Below are positions 40,542-53,385 of a stretch of 64,000 nt of DNA, one piece after another. Position numbers and translations under genes: made by a program. The stretch's first letter is position 1. Every line of letters starts with the position of its first letter. This stretch comes from Apostichopus japonicus. Its lineage: Eukaryota > Echinodermata > Holothuroidea > Aspidochirotida > Stichopodidae. The stretch spans positions 2,619,001-2,683,000 of the forward strand of contig NC_092582.1 of NCBI RefSeq assembly GCF_037975245.1. The letters run 5' to 3'. The notes under the pieces were generated by a model. It saw only the letters and a list, made by a program, of their open reading frames with translations, ran no database searches and was not told the DNA's origin.

Positions 40542-41451
40542 CAGTGGCGGACTGGCCACAAGGGCATTTGGGCAACGCCCGATGGGCCGGTGGCCCAATG
40601 GACCGGTGGGCTGGGGAGCCTGGTAAAATTTACAGCCCATTTTCACAGAAGTTAATAGAATACAGACGGTCTGTGTAGAAATATATATTTTAGCTGTGGG
40701 AATCAGTCATGTAAAGACTGTCCTCGATCTCTGCTGCTACAAGGTGCTCCTCAAGTTGAACCTTTTCACCGATGCTTACAAGAGCATTGGGCTTGCTTAC
40801 AAGCTGCTGGTACCGCTACCTGTGTCACAAGTGACATGTGGACGTTCTTTCTCTGCCTTGAAGAGACTCAAAAACCGTTTGAAGAAGTTCAATGACACAA
40901 GAACATCTTGAGGCGTTCATGTTGATGTCTGTGGAAAAAAGGATCTTGGCCAAACTTGACACTAAAAATATCATTGATGGTGTGGCTGCCAGAAGCAGCG
41001 ACCTGCGTAGGCTCCTACTCTCGTAGAGATGACATGTGCTCTTGTTATTGAACATATATATTTTAGTGGATTTTATTTAGGTTTTTTTTTTCAATTTTTT
41101 CAAGCATGTTGTCACAAAATGCTTGAAAAACTAATTAAAATCCAGTCTAAGACATATATTTTTGCCTATTTTTGTTTACGTTTTTAACTTTCCTCAGTTT
41201 AATGAAGTGTTGCTTCTGGAAATTATTTTTGGTTCTTTTTTAAAGGATTATTGTAACCTACAAAATTGACAAATATAGCACCATTTTGCATCTAGGCATT
41301 CCTTAACTTCATCTCAATAGGGAGGGGGACACCCCCTCCCCTTAGACCCCTCCCCCAGGACGGCGATCACTAGTAAGTAACATATCAATGAATGATGGGC
41401 CGGTCTAGGTGAAAAATGACCGGGCCAGTTTTAAAACCAAGTCCGCCCCTG
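40542..41451. mobile_element. Deleted hAT transposon with intact ends
   Basis: CCTCACAC is duplicated exactly at both flanks (40534-40541 and 41452-41459), the 8-bp target duplication expected of hAT. The inverted ends are CAGTGGCGGACTGG (left) and CAGGGGCGGACTTGG (right, reverse complemented), with further GGCCGG/GGGCC similarity inward. At 910 bp it is far shorter than an autonomous hAT element (usually 2.5-5 kb) and keeps only the transposase C-terminus, so it is an internal-deletion derivative that needs a transposase in trans. Confidence 0.92.
40737..41026 (+). pseudogene. hAT transposase C-terminal (dimerisation) fragment, frameshifted
   Basis: The first frame reads YKVLLKLNLFTDAYKSIGLA and then LLVPLPVSQVTCGRSFSALK-RLKNRL, the typical hAT C-terminal dimerisation signature (Leu-Pro-Val-S, C-x-R-S-F-S-x-L-x-x-L-K). 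That frame stops shortly after. The next frame continues from about 40892 with MTQEHLEAFMLMSVEKRILA and ends DLRRLLLS at a stop (41024-41026), matching the usual continuation of the same domain. A single-base shift near 40888-40892 therefore breaks the gene. The N-terminal BED finger and catalytic DDE region are absent. In the intact family this protein cuts and joins element ends in the nucleus; this copy cannot. Confidence 0.88.
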
Positions 41452-41459
41452 CCTCACAC

Positions 41460-42009
41460 ACATAGACAAATCGAGGCCCTATCACATAGCCTCAGTCCTG
41501 ATGTAATAGGAATGGGAAATGACGTCATTATGTAGATTTCTGCGTTTCTCACTAGTTTTACCAAGCCTATCGAGTATCACTGTACAATGATTTGTGTAAC
41601 ATATGAACGTTAAGTTGAATAAATTATTAGTTTCGATGAACTTAGCCGTGCTACGGAAGTATTCAATCCTCCTTGTTCGAAACCCCAGTGTTGATATATG
41701 GTCCCTAATTCTGAGGTATTTTGAAGAGCTACCCAGTCCCTCTATATTGAATGTAACCTATAACTGTGAAGTTATTGGAAATAACCTATTTTGAATGTGA
41801 CCTACTTTTCGCATACTTCAGGAAGTGGATTTCAGTTGGGTTTTTTTACTTTATAGTGTTTAAATCATTCCGAGAGGGCAAAAAATATTTCCAATTCAGA
41901 GAACATATACATTGACGCAAACATTCCAAATTTCAGGGATAAATCAACGTGATTATGATTATCCCATAACTGAAGCCCAGAACGTCATGTACCGTAATGA
42001 CATCACATT
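41460..42009. other. Non-coding stretch
   Basis: Contains a TGACGTCA site (41520-41527) and the single-copy motif CTTCAGGAAGTGGATTTCAG near 41817, which is the reverse complement of the core of the minisatellite that follows. GAATGTAACC near 41748 is inverted as GGTTACATTC near 42468, so the array may sit inside a decayed inverted-repeat element. Confidence 0.4.
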
Positions 42010-42460
42010 CCACCTACTTTGATCCACTTCCTGGAGAAAGATGGGGAGTGGGTAGCCAGTCACATAGCACCTACTCTGATCCACTTCCTGGAGAAAGAGG
42101 GGGTGGGTTGCCAGTCACATACCACCTACTCTGATCCACTTCCTGGAGAATGATGGGGGAGTGGGTAGCCAGTCACAGACCACCTACTCTGATCCACTTC
42201 CTGGAGAAAGAGGGGGTGGGTTGCCAGTCACATACCACCTACTCTGATCCACTTCCTGGAGAATGATGGGGGAGTGGGTAGCCAGTCACAGACCACCTAC
42301 TCTGATCCACTTCCTGGAGAATGATGGGGGAGTGGTTAGCCAGTCACAGACCACCTACTCTGATCCACTTCCTGGAGAAAGTTGGGGGACTGGGTAGCCC
42401 GTCACATACCACCTACTCTGATCCACTTCTTGTAGAAAGAGGGGGACTGGATAACCAGTT
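42010..42460. repeat. 55-58-bp minisatellite, about 8 units
   Basis: The core CACCTACTCTGATCCACTTC, CTGGAGAA and GCCAGTCACA recurs at 55, 57 and 58-bp spacing (GATCC at 42021, 42078, 42133, 42191 and on). Length differences come from the G run and GAGTGGGTAG segment. Confidence 0.92.
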
Positions 42461-42464
42461 AAAA

Positions 42465-45400
42465 TGGGTTACATTCAATCATGGAATTGTTAGTCCCTGA
42501 TTTAATACCTTATCTCAAGTTAGGGACAAGATACTGAGATGAGGTTTTCAACTAAAAGGGTGGCATGTTTTCTTTTTGTTCTCATTAAGATGTGGGTTAC
42601 ATTATCTGCTGCCATCGGAAGGTCCTTATAAAGGGATGTTCTATAGATGGACAGTGTAGCACCAGCATCGAAGAATAAAACAAAATAGACAACACTGCTA
42701 GTTTAAATCCCTGCTTAATATTATCTTGTATTTAATTCTAGACCGACAGAATCAATACATCTCTGTTCTAGATATGATATACTTTAAGGTAATGTTAATT
42801 CTTATAGACAAACCCAACATTACGTTTGGCAAGTGGATCACAGTGGGTGCATCTGTGACGTCATTAAACAACATATTTTGCAACATTTTTGTACCGCTCG
42901 TTTCAGTATAATGTTACGGCTCTTTGTAATGTGATATACAATTGGAATGTTATCTTTAGCAGTCAATGTACTCTTTAAAAAAGTCTTTAAAAAAATGCAA
43001 AGTTCGCCGGTCTAAGAACTATTCCTTTATTCTCAAGAATATGATGATGTGCATGTTGTGAAGAAAGATAAATATATTTATAGATAAATTGTTATGATGT
43101 CACTTACCCTGCTGTGTTTGCACATTCACATTCATAACATTAATAAATTCTTGATACGTTAGCGATATTAATATTCCAATGAAAACGCAAGAAAATGAGA
43201 AAGAAATCATTTTGAAAATTCTCGTAAGATCTTTGCATACATATTAATATAATAGAAAAATGTCTGGGACGACGGAAAAGTCCATGTAAACTTTGCTAAT
43301 TAAAGCAGATTTAAGGAATCGGTTTGGCGAAAGTGCTGTTTTATTGATTGAATAGTAATCTTATGATGTGTATCACTAAATAGGTTTGGTAAAAATTGAA
43401 CAATTAGCTGAAACGACTGTTCTTCAAGTCTATATATCTTCACGACCGATTTGTAGTGTGAGTACAGCAGCATGAGCAACAGTACATTTAGAATTCTCCC
43501 TTAGTATGAATGTGAGTACGTGTATGAGTACAAGATTCTTGTAGCGCGAGTATTGGTACTTAATCTTGCACAGGAATCTACACACTCACAGGAGTTACCC
43601 GAGTATGAGGGCGAGTATACAATTGTATGAGGCGAGCATACTTTTATGAGAGCGAGTACAATTTTATGTGGGCGAGTACAATTTCATGTGGACGAGTACA
43701 AATTTATGAGGTGAGTACAAGTGAAATGAACGATGGACTACTTGTCTGCTTCATGATAATAATAATAATAATAATAATATCATAATAAATATGTACAAGG
43801 CCTGTTAGTTTCTTACCAAAAAGAAACTATCGCTGAAAAGCGTACAATCTGAGTGTGTGTTGAAATAAATCAATAAACTGCTGCTGCAACAGATAGGTAT
43901 ATAGCCTCTTTAAGAGAAACTATTTCACGCTTGATGACGTCATATTTGAAAGCCATGGACATCTTCCTTGTACAGAGAGATCACGGGATGTCGAGTTGGT
44001 GACATACTTTCTTAATCGTTTGGTGTACATTTCAAATCAAAAGATGGACTCTACCTTCAAAGCAGGTGATTGATAATTATTCTCTTGTGTACTAGAATCT
44101 CTGAATTCTAACCACGACGGGTGGTTACGTGATCATACAGGGCACGACCACGGGGAGTATTTGAGAAGGTACATTCCATGGATTGATTTATGATTGATGT
44201 TTGTCCGGTGATGACCACTCGATGTGGACAGAAAGTCACGATTTGTTGTACCATTCCCCATCCCCACCCCTCCCCACTTCCCCCCCCCCCGCCCCATATT
44301 TGTGGTCTTACTTTAATATTCTCGCAAAGTGCTTTGTAGATGTTATCTTTACTTCCCTTTTTTAAAGTACTTGATGTATTCAAAGGACGGCACGTTTTCA
44401 CGTAAAAGCGATTTAAAGCAATACTTTCACTATAAATCTTAATATGTTCTTTCGTAACCATGGATACGTCAATACAATGTAGCTGCTGAGATCAAACTGT
44501 TAACCACTTTCTAAAATAAAGAACTGTGTTTGTATTTGGGCTTAGTGTTTATTTGGGCTCAGTATATCATGTGATGTGTCACAAACGTGTCACAAGTGTG
44601 ACAGTACACGGCGAAATTGTCATAGTTTTTATTCCATTGTTCAATTACTATAACTATTTAGTAATGTTTGGGTGTTAATATATCTAGGGTGAAAATTGGG
44701 TGCATGGTCTTCATTTGATCTATTGTTAGTCATACTTTATATTAGACTGGTTACTTTGCTGCAAATCTAACAATAACAAATAACAAAATGGGGTAGGGGT
44801 GGGGGTTAACATTATTTAACAATTATATACACCCAGTGTATACATTCTCTTTTTCATTCAATCATGATGATGAAAAGTACAAATTAGTCATAATTCAAAT
44901 ACATCTAGGTCTTATAATTATTTTATTAATTAGCCTTCGTCGATTGCATAAGATACCGGTATGACTACCATTCATTAATAGTAATCAAGGTTAGTGATAG
45001 TGTTGTTCGGGCTCTATATAGTATGTACAACCTATATTGTACCTTTCTTTTTCACAAAGCTATTTTGAATTTCCCGTATCTATTTGCTGTACTGCCCAGA
45101 GAATGCCCGCTGCAACGATTTTTATTGATACTATCGGACAGATCCTCGTGCATGTGTAAAATACAGTAGGCAAATACATCCGTGGTTAGCAGAAACGGAC
45201 TCTGGGGCATGTACAGTTTGTAGGCGAGAAAAAGAGTATTACAAACAACTTGGGCCAAGACTAGGTTATGGAAAGCTCTGTAGCCTTGCAAAACGTCAAT
45301 CATTCGTTGACCATTGCCGCTGAAATAGTTACACAATAAACTATACAGGCATTTTCCATTAATATTAGCAAGACTGTCCTTACTGTGGTTATCACACCAA

Positions 45401-45649
45401 TGAAGGTATGTGATGTAATAGCTCCGTATAGCTATAAATCCGTATAGCTCGATAATCTGACCAAACTAGTAGATAGTAGACCATGATAACAAAGCTATCA
45501 AGCAAAAGGAACACAGGTATCATCATGTTTTGTCCAATAAGCTCAGTATTGTCCCACCTTTATCACATAACGTTAGGACTGGTCAGGCGTTAACATAGCC
45601 ATATATAAACTCGCAGAACAGATACTAGCAATATGATTATATAACCGTG
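42465..45649. other. Non-coding stretch
   Basis: No gene recognised. TGACGTCA occurs at 42856-42863 and 43935-43942, and a C run at about 44279-44290. A 94-codon minus-strand frame at 45052-45336 (contains FLAYKLYMPQSPFLLTTDVF) has no recognised motif or splice support. Confidence 0.35.
43600..43780. repeat. Degenerate GCGAGTACAATTTTATG repeats followed by (AAT)n
   Basis: Five or so units of about 22-24 bp around GAG(G/C)GAGTACAATT(T)TATGTGG at 43600-43725, then a short ATA/AAT run near 43757-43780. Confidence 0.7.
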
Positions 45650-46354
45650 AGCTGTACGTTGCAACGAGTTAAATGAATCTGGAGAAACTATCACACAGTA
45701 AATACGCGCGTACGCGCCTACCATGTATGGAGGGTCATGTGATGTGTTCCAGGGTGGTACTAATATACTACTCTCCCTATTACGCATGATGATTTCACCC
45801 AACTAGTACGTAAATGTGTTTGCGTGCTTAGAGCAGCAGACGACACCCGTTACCTAGCAATAATCGTGCCTGTAGCCTAACGTGATAGCTATATTCCCGT
45901 CGAGCAGCATTAGGCTCTGTTCCATGGAGAATTCCGTGGTTGCACTGAACTAAACATTTCCCCACATTTCCCATTTCTACATTCACTTAGAGCAAGTAGT
46001 AATAACGTTAGGCCATATGAGACAAAGCTTGCCCCTGGAGCTGTTTTAATAAGTAAGATCTATTATGTAGAAGGCCTGCCTTCATTCAAGAGAATAAGGT
46101 TGAACGTTAGCATATTAGCACTGTTTCGTAGGCCTGAAGTACCAGTACCTCCTTATGCCGTTAGTTCCCATGTCCGATTCGTCTTGGTGCAAATCTTTTA
46201 CGAAGTCACTAACACTATTCTCGAACTGCTACAGAGAAATATCAGTTTGGTACCACCCTGGAACACATCACATGACCCTCCATACATGGTACGCGCGCAC
46301 CCAATTGACATGAATCCTCCAGATTCATTTACCTCAATGGTACGTTGCGTCATA
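45650..46354. repeat. Long inverted repeat (foldback-like)
   Basis: The segment at about 45652-45775 (TAAATGAATCTGGAG...CATGTATGGAGGGTCATGTG...TTCCAGGGTGGTAC) reappears in reverse complement at about 46236-46350. The arms are about 110-125 bp with small indels, around a spacer of roughly 460 bp. The right arm abuts the TTAA-type MITE at 46355. Confidence 0.8.
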
Positions 46355-47008
46355 GGTAGCATACTCCATATTATTGCCCCATTGACTTACAAACAGTATA
46401 TTTTTATTTAATTGTTTTGCCACAAAAGTACAAAGTGGAGGGAAGTCTTCCATAAAGCTTAAAAGCTTAACAATGTGGAAGACTCCCTGAAGAAAGAAAA
46501 GAAAAGAAAAAAAAATATATATATATATGTGTATAAATACATATACATAAATATAAGTACAAATTAAATGATATCGTCAAAGTAATGTGGTCTCCAAGCG
46601 GTCCTTGTAGAAGTTCTCACTAGCTAATCCCGTACCCTTCACTAAATAGCTGACACGTTGACCACTCATTACACCATTAATTGTCCGTATCATGACCATG
46701 AAGATGTGTTTGTTATCAGAGCCTGAAATTTTCGTCACTTGTAAACGAACCTCTTTACTCAGTAGTGAACAATTTTCGTACCGTCGCTGCTCCTAGAGGG
46801 GGGGGGGTGCCTAAGTGGTCTAAAATTGCCCCAAGTGACCCAATATTTGCACCACATGTACCTCCATTTGTGTATTCCAAAAAAGACACGAATTTGTTTT
46901 GGTAACATATTAAACAAGATGTTCTTAGTTCTGATGCCTCTTGGCGCTTAGTTTCCTGAGAGAACACTCGGGGCGGATAGATATACACTTTATCTGGAGT
47001 ATACCACC
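46355..47008. mobile_element. TTAA-type MITE, copy 2, interrupted
   Basis: It starts GGTAGCATACTCC and ends GGAGTATACCACC, the same inverted ends as the copy at 22103-22567. The interior aligns with that copy (GCCCCATTGACTTACA, AAGTAATGTGGTCTC, TTTTCGTCACTTGTAAAC, ACCACATGTACCTCCAT) except for about 155 extra bases at roughly 46420-46575. Flanks are CATA and TTAC rather than clean TTAA, so the target duplication has decayed or the left side was rearranged. A G run at 46799-46807 is private to this copy. Confidence 0.7.
46420..46575. repeat. Insertion in MITE copy 2: hairpin plus (TA)n
   Basis: AGGGAAGTCTTCC...AAGCTT is inverted as AAGCTT...GGAAGACTCCCT (46437-46490). An A-rich and (TA)n/TATATACATA stretch follows to about 46560. 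Absent from copy 1. Confidence 0.6.
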
Positions 47009-47012
47009 TTAC

Positions 47013-48485
47013 GTTGTTACACTGCACTCTTTAATCGAACTAAGCCGTCTTATAATTACATAAGTACCTGCATGGAGAACCATGAGTTGACCACAGTAAG
47101 AGGTTTTTCAGAGATAAACCCATAACACTTCCCCTGTATATTTCGTGTCGTTATGACAACCAGTTAATCGAGTAAAAAAACAAATATTGCTTTCCAATTT
47201 AACGTAACTGTTTACTGTTACTTTCCCCTCGTTGCTTTATTGATGATTGTGAGAGGGGGAGGGGGGGTGGCAGGTAGGATGTAACAGTTTCTACGTAAAA
47301 GTGCAACTTTAAAAGGTCTATAGTTCAGTTTTCAATGTACATGTTTAACCATTAATTGTTTCTGCTCTCACTTTGCCCTTGCTAATTAATATTTTGTAAA
47401 TTGTCATATGGCAAATGAACTGCTATTGAACTGAACTAAATCTCCAGACACCTAGTGGATACGATAAATTACATGTGATATTTACATGATGCACTGCATA
47501 CCTTATTTACATTATTTTTACATGGTTAATTCCATTTGATATTACGTCCATTGTTATTACATGATAAATAACATTATGTATGAGAAAACACATATTTCAT
47601 GATTTTAATATCATAAATAAAAAATGGTAATACATTTGATATAACTAGGTAAATTAAATACCGTATGAGAATATTCTCTTATTGACATGATTTTAACTTG
47701 ATAAATGGCATGTTATATTGCATTGTTATTATATGATAAAATAACAATGTATGTTATTCACACGATACATGTAAATAAACAACATATTGTATATACATTT
47801 CTCATGTTTTTCTCTTTAATGTATCACTCTCTGTCAAATTGTTTTTCAATTTTTTTTTTAATTAAAAAAAAAATTATACTCATACATTGAATTTGTCTGA
47901 TCTGTGGCCGTTTCATGTACTTTCCTGTAACATAGCAACATCAAATGTCGACTCGCATTCGTTATCTTATACAGACATTACCTTACGTGAGGTGTTCGTT
48001 TTGATATGTGTCTAGAAAAACACATAGCATGTTTTCGTCCCAAACACTATTTGTTCATACCGGTATTTTTCTCTTCTTTGCAGTTTGCCTGTAATTAAAA
48101 TAACGATGTAACGTTTTATTACACAAAAACCAAATATAAGCGATCATTTTTTTTTTTTTTTTTTGGGAGAAACTTATACAATGTGATGGCGCCCTGTACT
48201 TTTTTGGTGTTGTCTATCCTCTACAGAACTGAGGCTAATGGCGATACGACATAATTAATCACTAGGAGATTTAATTATTGCATTATGATCGTTAGCTCCC
48301 AACCAGTATATCTATGAAATATATCTTGATATATAGCAGAATGGACTGGAACTTTCACAACATCTGGCATTGATGAAATGTTGTGTGGCATTCCGTGACG
48401 TATCTTACTTCCTCTCTCTCTCTTTTATTTATTTATCGGTTTATTTGTTTCTGTGGTTTACGTTACGTTGTGTTGATATGCCTTG
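47013..48485. other. Non-coding stretch
   Basis: Very AT-rich, with repeated ATTACATGATAAAT/ATTTACATGAT-like phrases around 47470-47720, a T run at about 48148-48165 and nothing resembling an exon. Confidence 0.4.
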
Positions 48486-48489
48486 TATT

Positions 48490-48925
48490 GCACTGCACTT
48501 CGCTGCATTGTAGATATATAACGCTGCGTTGTAGAGTAATACATTGCATTGTACTTCACTGCATTGTATAAATATAACGTTGCGCTGTAGTGTATTGTAT
48601 TGTACTGCATTGTAGATATATAATGTTGCGTTGTAGTGTATTGTATTGCATTGTACTACATTGTAGATATATAACGTTGCGTTGTAATGTATTGCATTGC
48701 ACTGCATTGTTGATATATAACGTTGCGTTGTAGTGCATTGCATTGCACTGCATTGTAGATATATAACGTTGCGCTGTAGTGTATTGTATCGCATTGTACT
48801 GCATTGTAGTTATATAACGCTGCGCTGTAGTGTATCGCATTGCACTGCACTGCATGGTAGATAGATAACGCTGTATTGTAGTGTATTGTATTGCATTGCA
48901 CTGCACTGCATTGTAGATAAAAACC
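48490..48925. repeat. 46-51-bp minisatellite
   Basis: Units of TGTAGATATATAACGTTGCG followed by TTGTAGTGTATTG(TATTGCA)nCTGCATT. GTAGATATATAAC-type starts lie at 48510, 48612, 48663, 48709 and 48755, giving 46-bp spacing in the best part. Internal TATTG/CACTG hexamers vary in number. Minus-strand ORFs repeating QCNAIHYNATLYIYNA are artefacts. Confidence 0.9.
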
Positions 48926-48929
48926 TTGG

Positions 48930-51900
48930 GCTGTAATGTTTTGTGTCACGATGCATTACGTTTCATCGCGTTCGATTTTACGGTACGTTACAGTGAGCTA
49001 CAATTAATTTCACGGTTCCAAAAAGGGGTTGTACTGTTATAATATCATTTATATGTACTCACTGTTTGTAACATGACTTTGTAGTTTGAAAACATTGTTA
49101 CAGTGGTGTCTTCAATAAGTGTGGTAACGTTAACATGACGTTGTGACAACGCATCATACGCGCTAGTTGCAAGTAAACAAAATAACCAATGTAATAACGG
49201 ACCGACAAAAATACGTAATATCTACATATATTACATGGATTTATCATCGTTACTGAATATTAATATACAACTAATATACAAAACATTAAGCATTTTTATT
49301 TCATTTTTAGTGATTTTTACATTAATAAGATATGCTACTGATAGGAGTTGCCAAAATAATTAATAAATAAGTGTACAAACCAGGAATCAGTACTCCCTCT
49401 GTATCAATGGCGACTTATCGAATTCGTACCGCCTATGACGTCATTTATAAGGGGTTTTTGTTTTATTATTGTCATCTTTAATGATGGTAGTCCTGTTCAG
49501 TGCAGAAGCAACGCTATCGCTATCAAGACTGATAGTGATATCCAATACTTAATATGAGCACGGAGGTAAAACCTCCATGATATGAGCATGGGAGCACTCC
49601 CTGGTATGAAACATATCATTCCACCATAGTGTGAGCATGAAGCTGTTATTAAGCTTCTAGCTAGCGTAAACACTCCTGTGCTGAAAATAATCCAGTTCGT
49701 ACACTGCAAAAACAAATTGTTCACTGGTTTAATAGGACTAGGGTACTTTCCTTCAGGGGGTTGATTTCAGGTCGCCTATAAATATCCATATTCTCTGTTA
49801 AGTTCTGATTTGAACTGTTAGATACTTTTTGACAAAGTCAGTTTAAGATCACGCCTATTATCTAAACCTGTAAAAACAAAGATTATTTCTAAGGAGGCGT
49901 GTTGACCCGGTGAAAAGACCGGTTCTAATTAGTAAATAAGCTTAAAATGTCAGATGTTGAAGAGGAGCTGAAAAGTTAGTGTATTATATACATAAAAGGG
50001 AGGGGGGGGGGGTGAGGAAGGAAATCCGGTGATGCTTAACCTATCAACTATTACTGATGAAGGAGAATTAAGCAGTGGTGAGGATTAGGAAGTAAAGGTC
50101 ATATCTAAGACCTAATCTTATTTTCCCCTGAAGTGATACATTGTTAATATTGTTGCTTTTGTGATTGTGTGTGTTCAACGATATTTCAACATAGGGTTAC
50201 AGAGAAAAATCTATATGCCATTGGATTAAAGTAAGTGATGAACCCATCGGAGATTAAGCGACACGTAAGTCGTAACAGAAGCAGTGCGAACGGGCGAATA
50301 GTTATCGTGAAGAGATAGAGCACAGGATTGCAAAACAATAGGAAGAGTAGATCCCTATTTATATATTCTATACCGATAAATTGATATTTTAATCTGAATC
50401 AATCCATTTTGGAATTGGTGCTATTGCGCATAATCCAGTTATTTTCCATCTACAATAGGCATATTTTGTTTTTAGACATATATATTTCATATTATTTTTC
50501 AATTGTTCGCATGAACCTCAGGAACTGGTTCAAAACCAGTACACGGAGTATTGCCCCCCCCCCCGGTATGGTTCCTACTGTACACCCTCATGTACTCAAC
50601 CGAGAAATGTAGCGTGTGTGTCAGCTAATGCCTTATAAACCTATAATTTTATGTTTTCTCTCTCAAAACAAGTCAAGAGTATATCACAGCAGAAAACATC
50701 GTACTTTTATTCTAAGAAACACAAACAGGTTCATTCATTAATCTTGTATAAATATACTTTTTATTAGTAATATAACTCCACATGTTCACATTCTTAAACG
50801 GATGTTCTCTGAGTCCTTTAAGATCCATACCCAATAAGGTTTAGGTCTATATACATGTAACTATATAACGTGACACCTTATATATAGCCTATACCATCAA
50901 ATTGTTCGGTAGTAACAATTCCCTTAACATATTAATATTTTAATTGATCATCAAACATTACGAGGGGAGGCAACGCCTAAACATTTTGAAATAAAACGCC
51001 AAAATCGTTAGTCAAAAGAAAACCATGAAAAGCTAAAACGTTGCAATGTGATATTATCAAGTCTAAACCGCTTTGAACGCACACAAATAAGAGGTCGCTA
51101 TATTGAAAATCATTTTTGTACATGAATTAATGAGAGTGGAATTCCCACAATAACTGAAATGAACTATAGAACAAGATTAGTACCAATTCAGTATTTTAAA
51201 ATATCTCTGTCCTTTTTTTTCGTTATTCGTTTATAATATTCCAGGAAGTTATTAACTCTCTGATTAATCAACGGATACATTTGCATTCCGTATAACACGA
51301 ATTATGGATAGCGCCATCAAACTTAAAACAGGACGCTACGGTTGGCTCTTTCGCATTAGTTGTTTAGTGCTATTCTGCTGGTAGGTTCTAACACAGTAAC
51401 AGGGAGTCTGGAAAAGAAATTTGCATATCGTGGCGAAACTTATCTTTGTTTTTCTCCGTTTTATTTATAATAATGAACATAACAAACCCAATAATTGAAC
51501 AGATGAATCTTCAAGGTGCGAAGATAAACTGATTTTGAAATGACAAGCAACTTATGTTGTTACAGGACATCAGTTTTGACTCCAAATATGCTAGAATTGT
51601 CCATAATGGTCACTGGAAGTAACTTGAAGATGCAAAGCCATTCACATACTCAATATTTGTGGCCAATACTGATCATCTTTGAATTATATATAATATATAT
51701 ATATATGCACTTACGGGTGCTTTACATCCAAACAGATGGCACCATTGTTTTTCTATACCCCTTAACAATATAATTCTTCTGAGGACGTGGTGATTCTTTT
51801 ACAAATGGCTTCTGAGGACTTCGAATTCTTTGTTCAAGTGCCCAGTCAGAGTACAAACACAGTGCACGTTAGACATATATCAAACACACAAAAGTGGCAA

Positions 51901-52135
51901 TGTACAACCGCTTTATTGCTAGGACACTGTTGTGCTTTGCTGATAACTTTGCAAGCACGTATGCAGATTATTGTTTTGGTTTTTCCCTATGCCGTCATTG
52001 TTGATAACAGGAATCACCTGATTAGGGTAATATCTGCTACTCTAACCAGCTCCAATGATTATCTGCCAGTAAAAACACGATAGTAAACTTCTATTTTCAT
52101 TAACGTATTGATATCTATGAGCTGCAGGTAATGGT
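48930..52135. other. Non-coding stretch
   Basis: Includes a TGACGTCA site (49436-49443), repeated (GT)ATGAGCA(T/C)GG(A/G)AG phrases at 49550-49640, a G run (50003-50012) and a C run (50556-50564). A 98-codon + frame at 51787-52083 (contains MASEDFEFFVQVPSQSTNTV) is the most protein-like chance ORF here, with no recognised motif. Confidence 0.35.
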
Positions 52136-52282
52136 AAGTGCATATATATATATAAGTGCATATATATATATATATATAAGTGCATATATATATATATATA
52201 TAAGTGCATATATATATATATATATGTATATATTTATATGTATATATATATAAATGTATATATATATATATATATATATATA
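52136..52282. repeat. (TA)n repeat with regular AAGTGCA interruptions
   Basis: TAAGTGCATATATATATATA occurs four times at 20-28-bp spacing, followed by (TA)n with TGTATATATTTATATG. Confidence 0.9.
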
Positions 52283-53104
52283 CAGCCTTGCGACTAACTG
52301 TTAACGTCCATGATGGTCGACCATTTTGTGCAATTCCTGTGCAATTCTAATTATGCGCATCGTTTCTTTTTGAGATATCAAGCTAAGACAAGGAAAGTAA
52401 TAATTCTATTCTAATATACTACTGACAGAGACTTCAGAACACTGTCCACTGCCCTTTGACGATATTTATACTTAATAGTGTAGGGAAACCATCGATACGT
52501 TTCACTTCGTTGATCAGTAACAATTCTCAATACTCTTTCCAATGTCATAGGCCTACATCTCCTATTTCAAAACATTTCACAAGGGAGCGATCAAACTTAC
52601 TTATACACCAAATCCACTCCTGTCCCTTGAACCGTTTAAATTTCACTCCACAAGATAAATAATCATGGCAAATTCCCTTTGCTAATTCTGTTGTAGCATT
52701 TTTTTGTTGGGTACCTACTGTCATTTTGTACTTCAGGCAACGTCTTTATTATATGTATTATTCGTGTGAGGTTTTAAGTTATAATTTTAATGCAGAAACA
52801 CAGTGGCAAAGATACAAGTTGCACGACCGTCTAAGATATTGCTTTTATAACTTGTAGTAATATTTGTAGTCATGTATCGTATTATAATCCTCTAATTGTT
52901 AATTTGAAGGGTGATTGTAAAAATTAAAACTTCAATACAGAAAAATCTCAACATGTTAAAGTATGATGCTTTCAGAAATACGATTTTCAGATATCAGTCA
53001 AAGAGAAAAGTTAATATTAACCCTAATAACACGTGTCGCTAACCTCCTTTTCAAAACTCCACTTATTCTAAAATTAAGATAGTTGTAATTGTTAAATAAA
53101 TGAA
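52283..53104. other. Non-coding stretch
   Basis: Nothing recognisable. Confidence 0.4.
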
Positions 53105-53385
53105 AGCCCGCCTCACACTGCCCGACTACTCACGATACAACTAAAGTCGACCGTCGTGGGAAGTCGGGTAGTGAAGAATATGACTGAGATTTCAGGATTT
53201 TGCCAGTCTTATAGGATCGCGTCGGCTTTAGTTGGGAATACTGAACATATAGCGTTTTTTTTCTGAATAGGTTTATGCCCGCTGCACACTGCCCAACTCG
53301 ACCGTCTTGTTCTAGTTTTCGATTCTCGTAAATACAGACGGACTTACAACTGATCCTCACACACTGACCGACTGATCAACATACA
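53105..53385. repeat. Possible MITE remnant with CACACTGCCC motifs
   Basis: GCCTCACACTGCCCGACTAC (53110) recurs as GCTGCACACTGCCCAACTCG (53281), and CCTCACACACTGACCGAC lies near 53355. GTCGGGTAGTG (53163) is a partial inverse of the first. Ends are unresolved. Confidence 0.35.

Noticed and set aside
45052-45336. 94-codon minus ORF as a gene
   Set aside because: No recognised motif, no splice or promoter support, and the length is common for chance frames in 64 kb of six-frame translation.
48441-48949. Minus-strand ORFs repeating QCNAIHYNATLYIYNA
   Set aside because: Three overlapping frames over a 46-51-bp minisatellite; no independent coding evidence.
51787-52083. 98-codon + ORF (MASEDFEFFVQV...) as a gene
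   Set aside because: Looks protein-like at its start, but shows no family motif, no splice context and no neighbouring exon.
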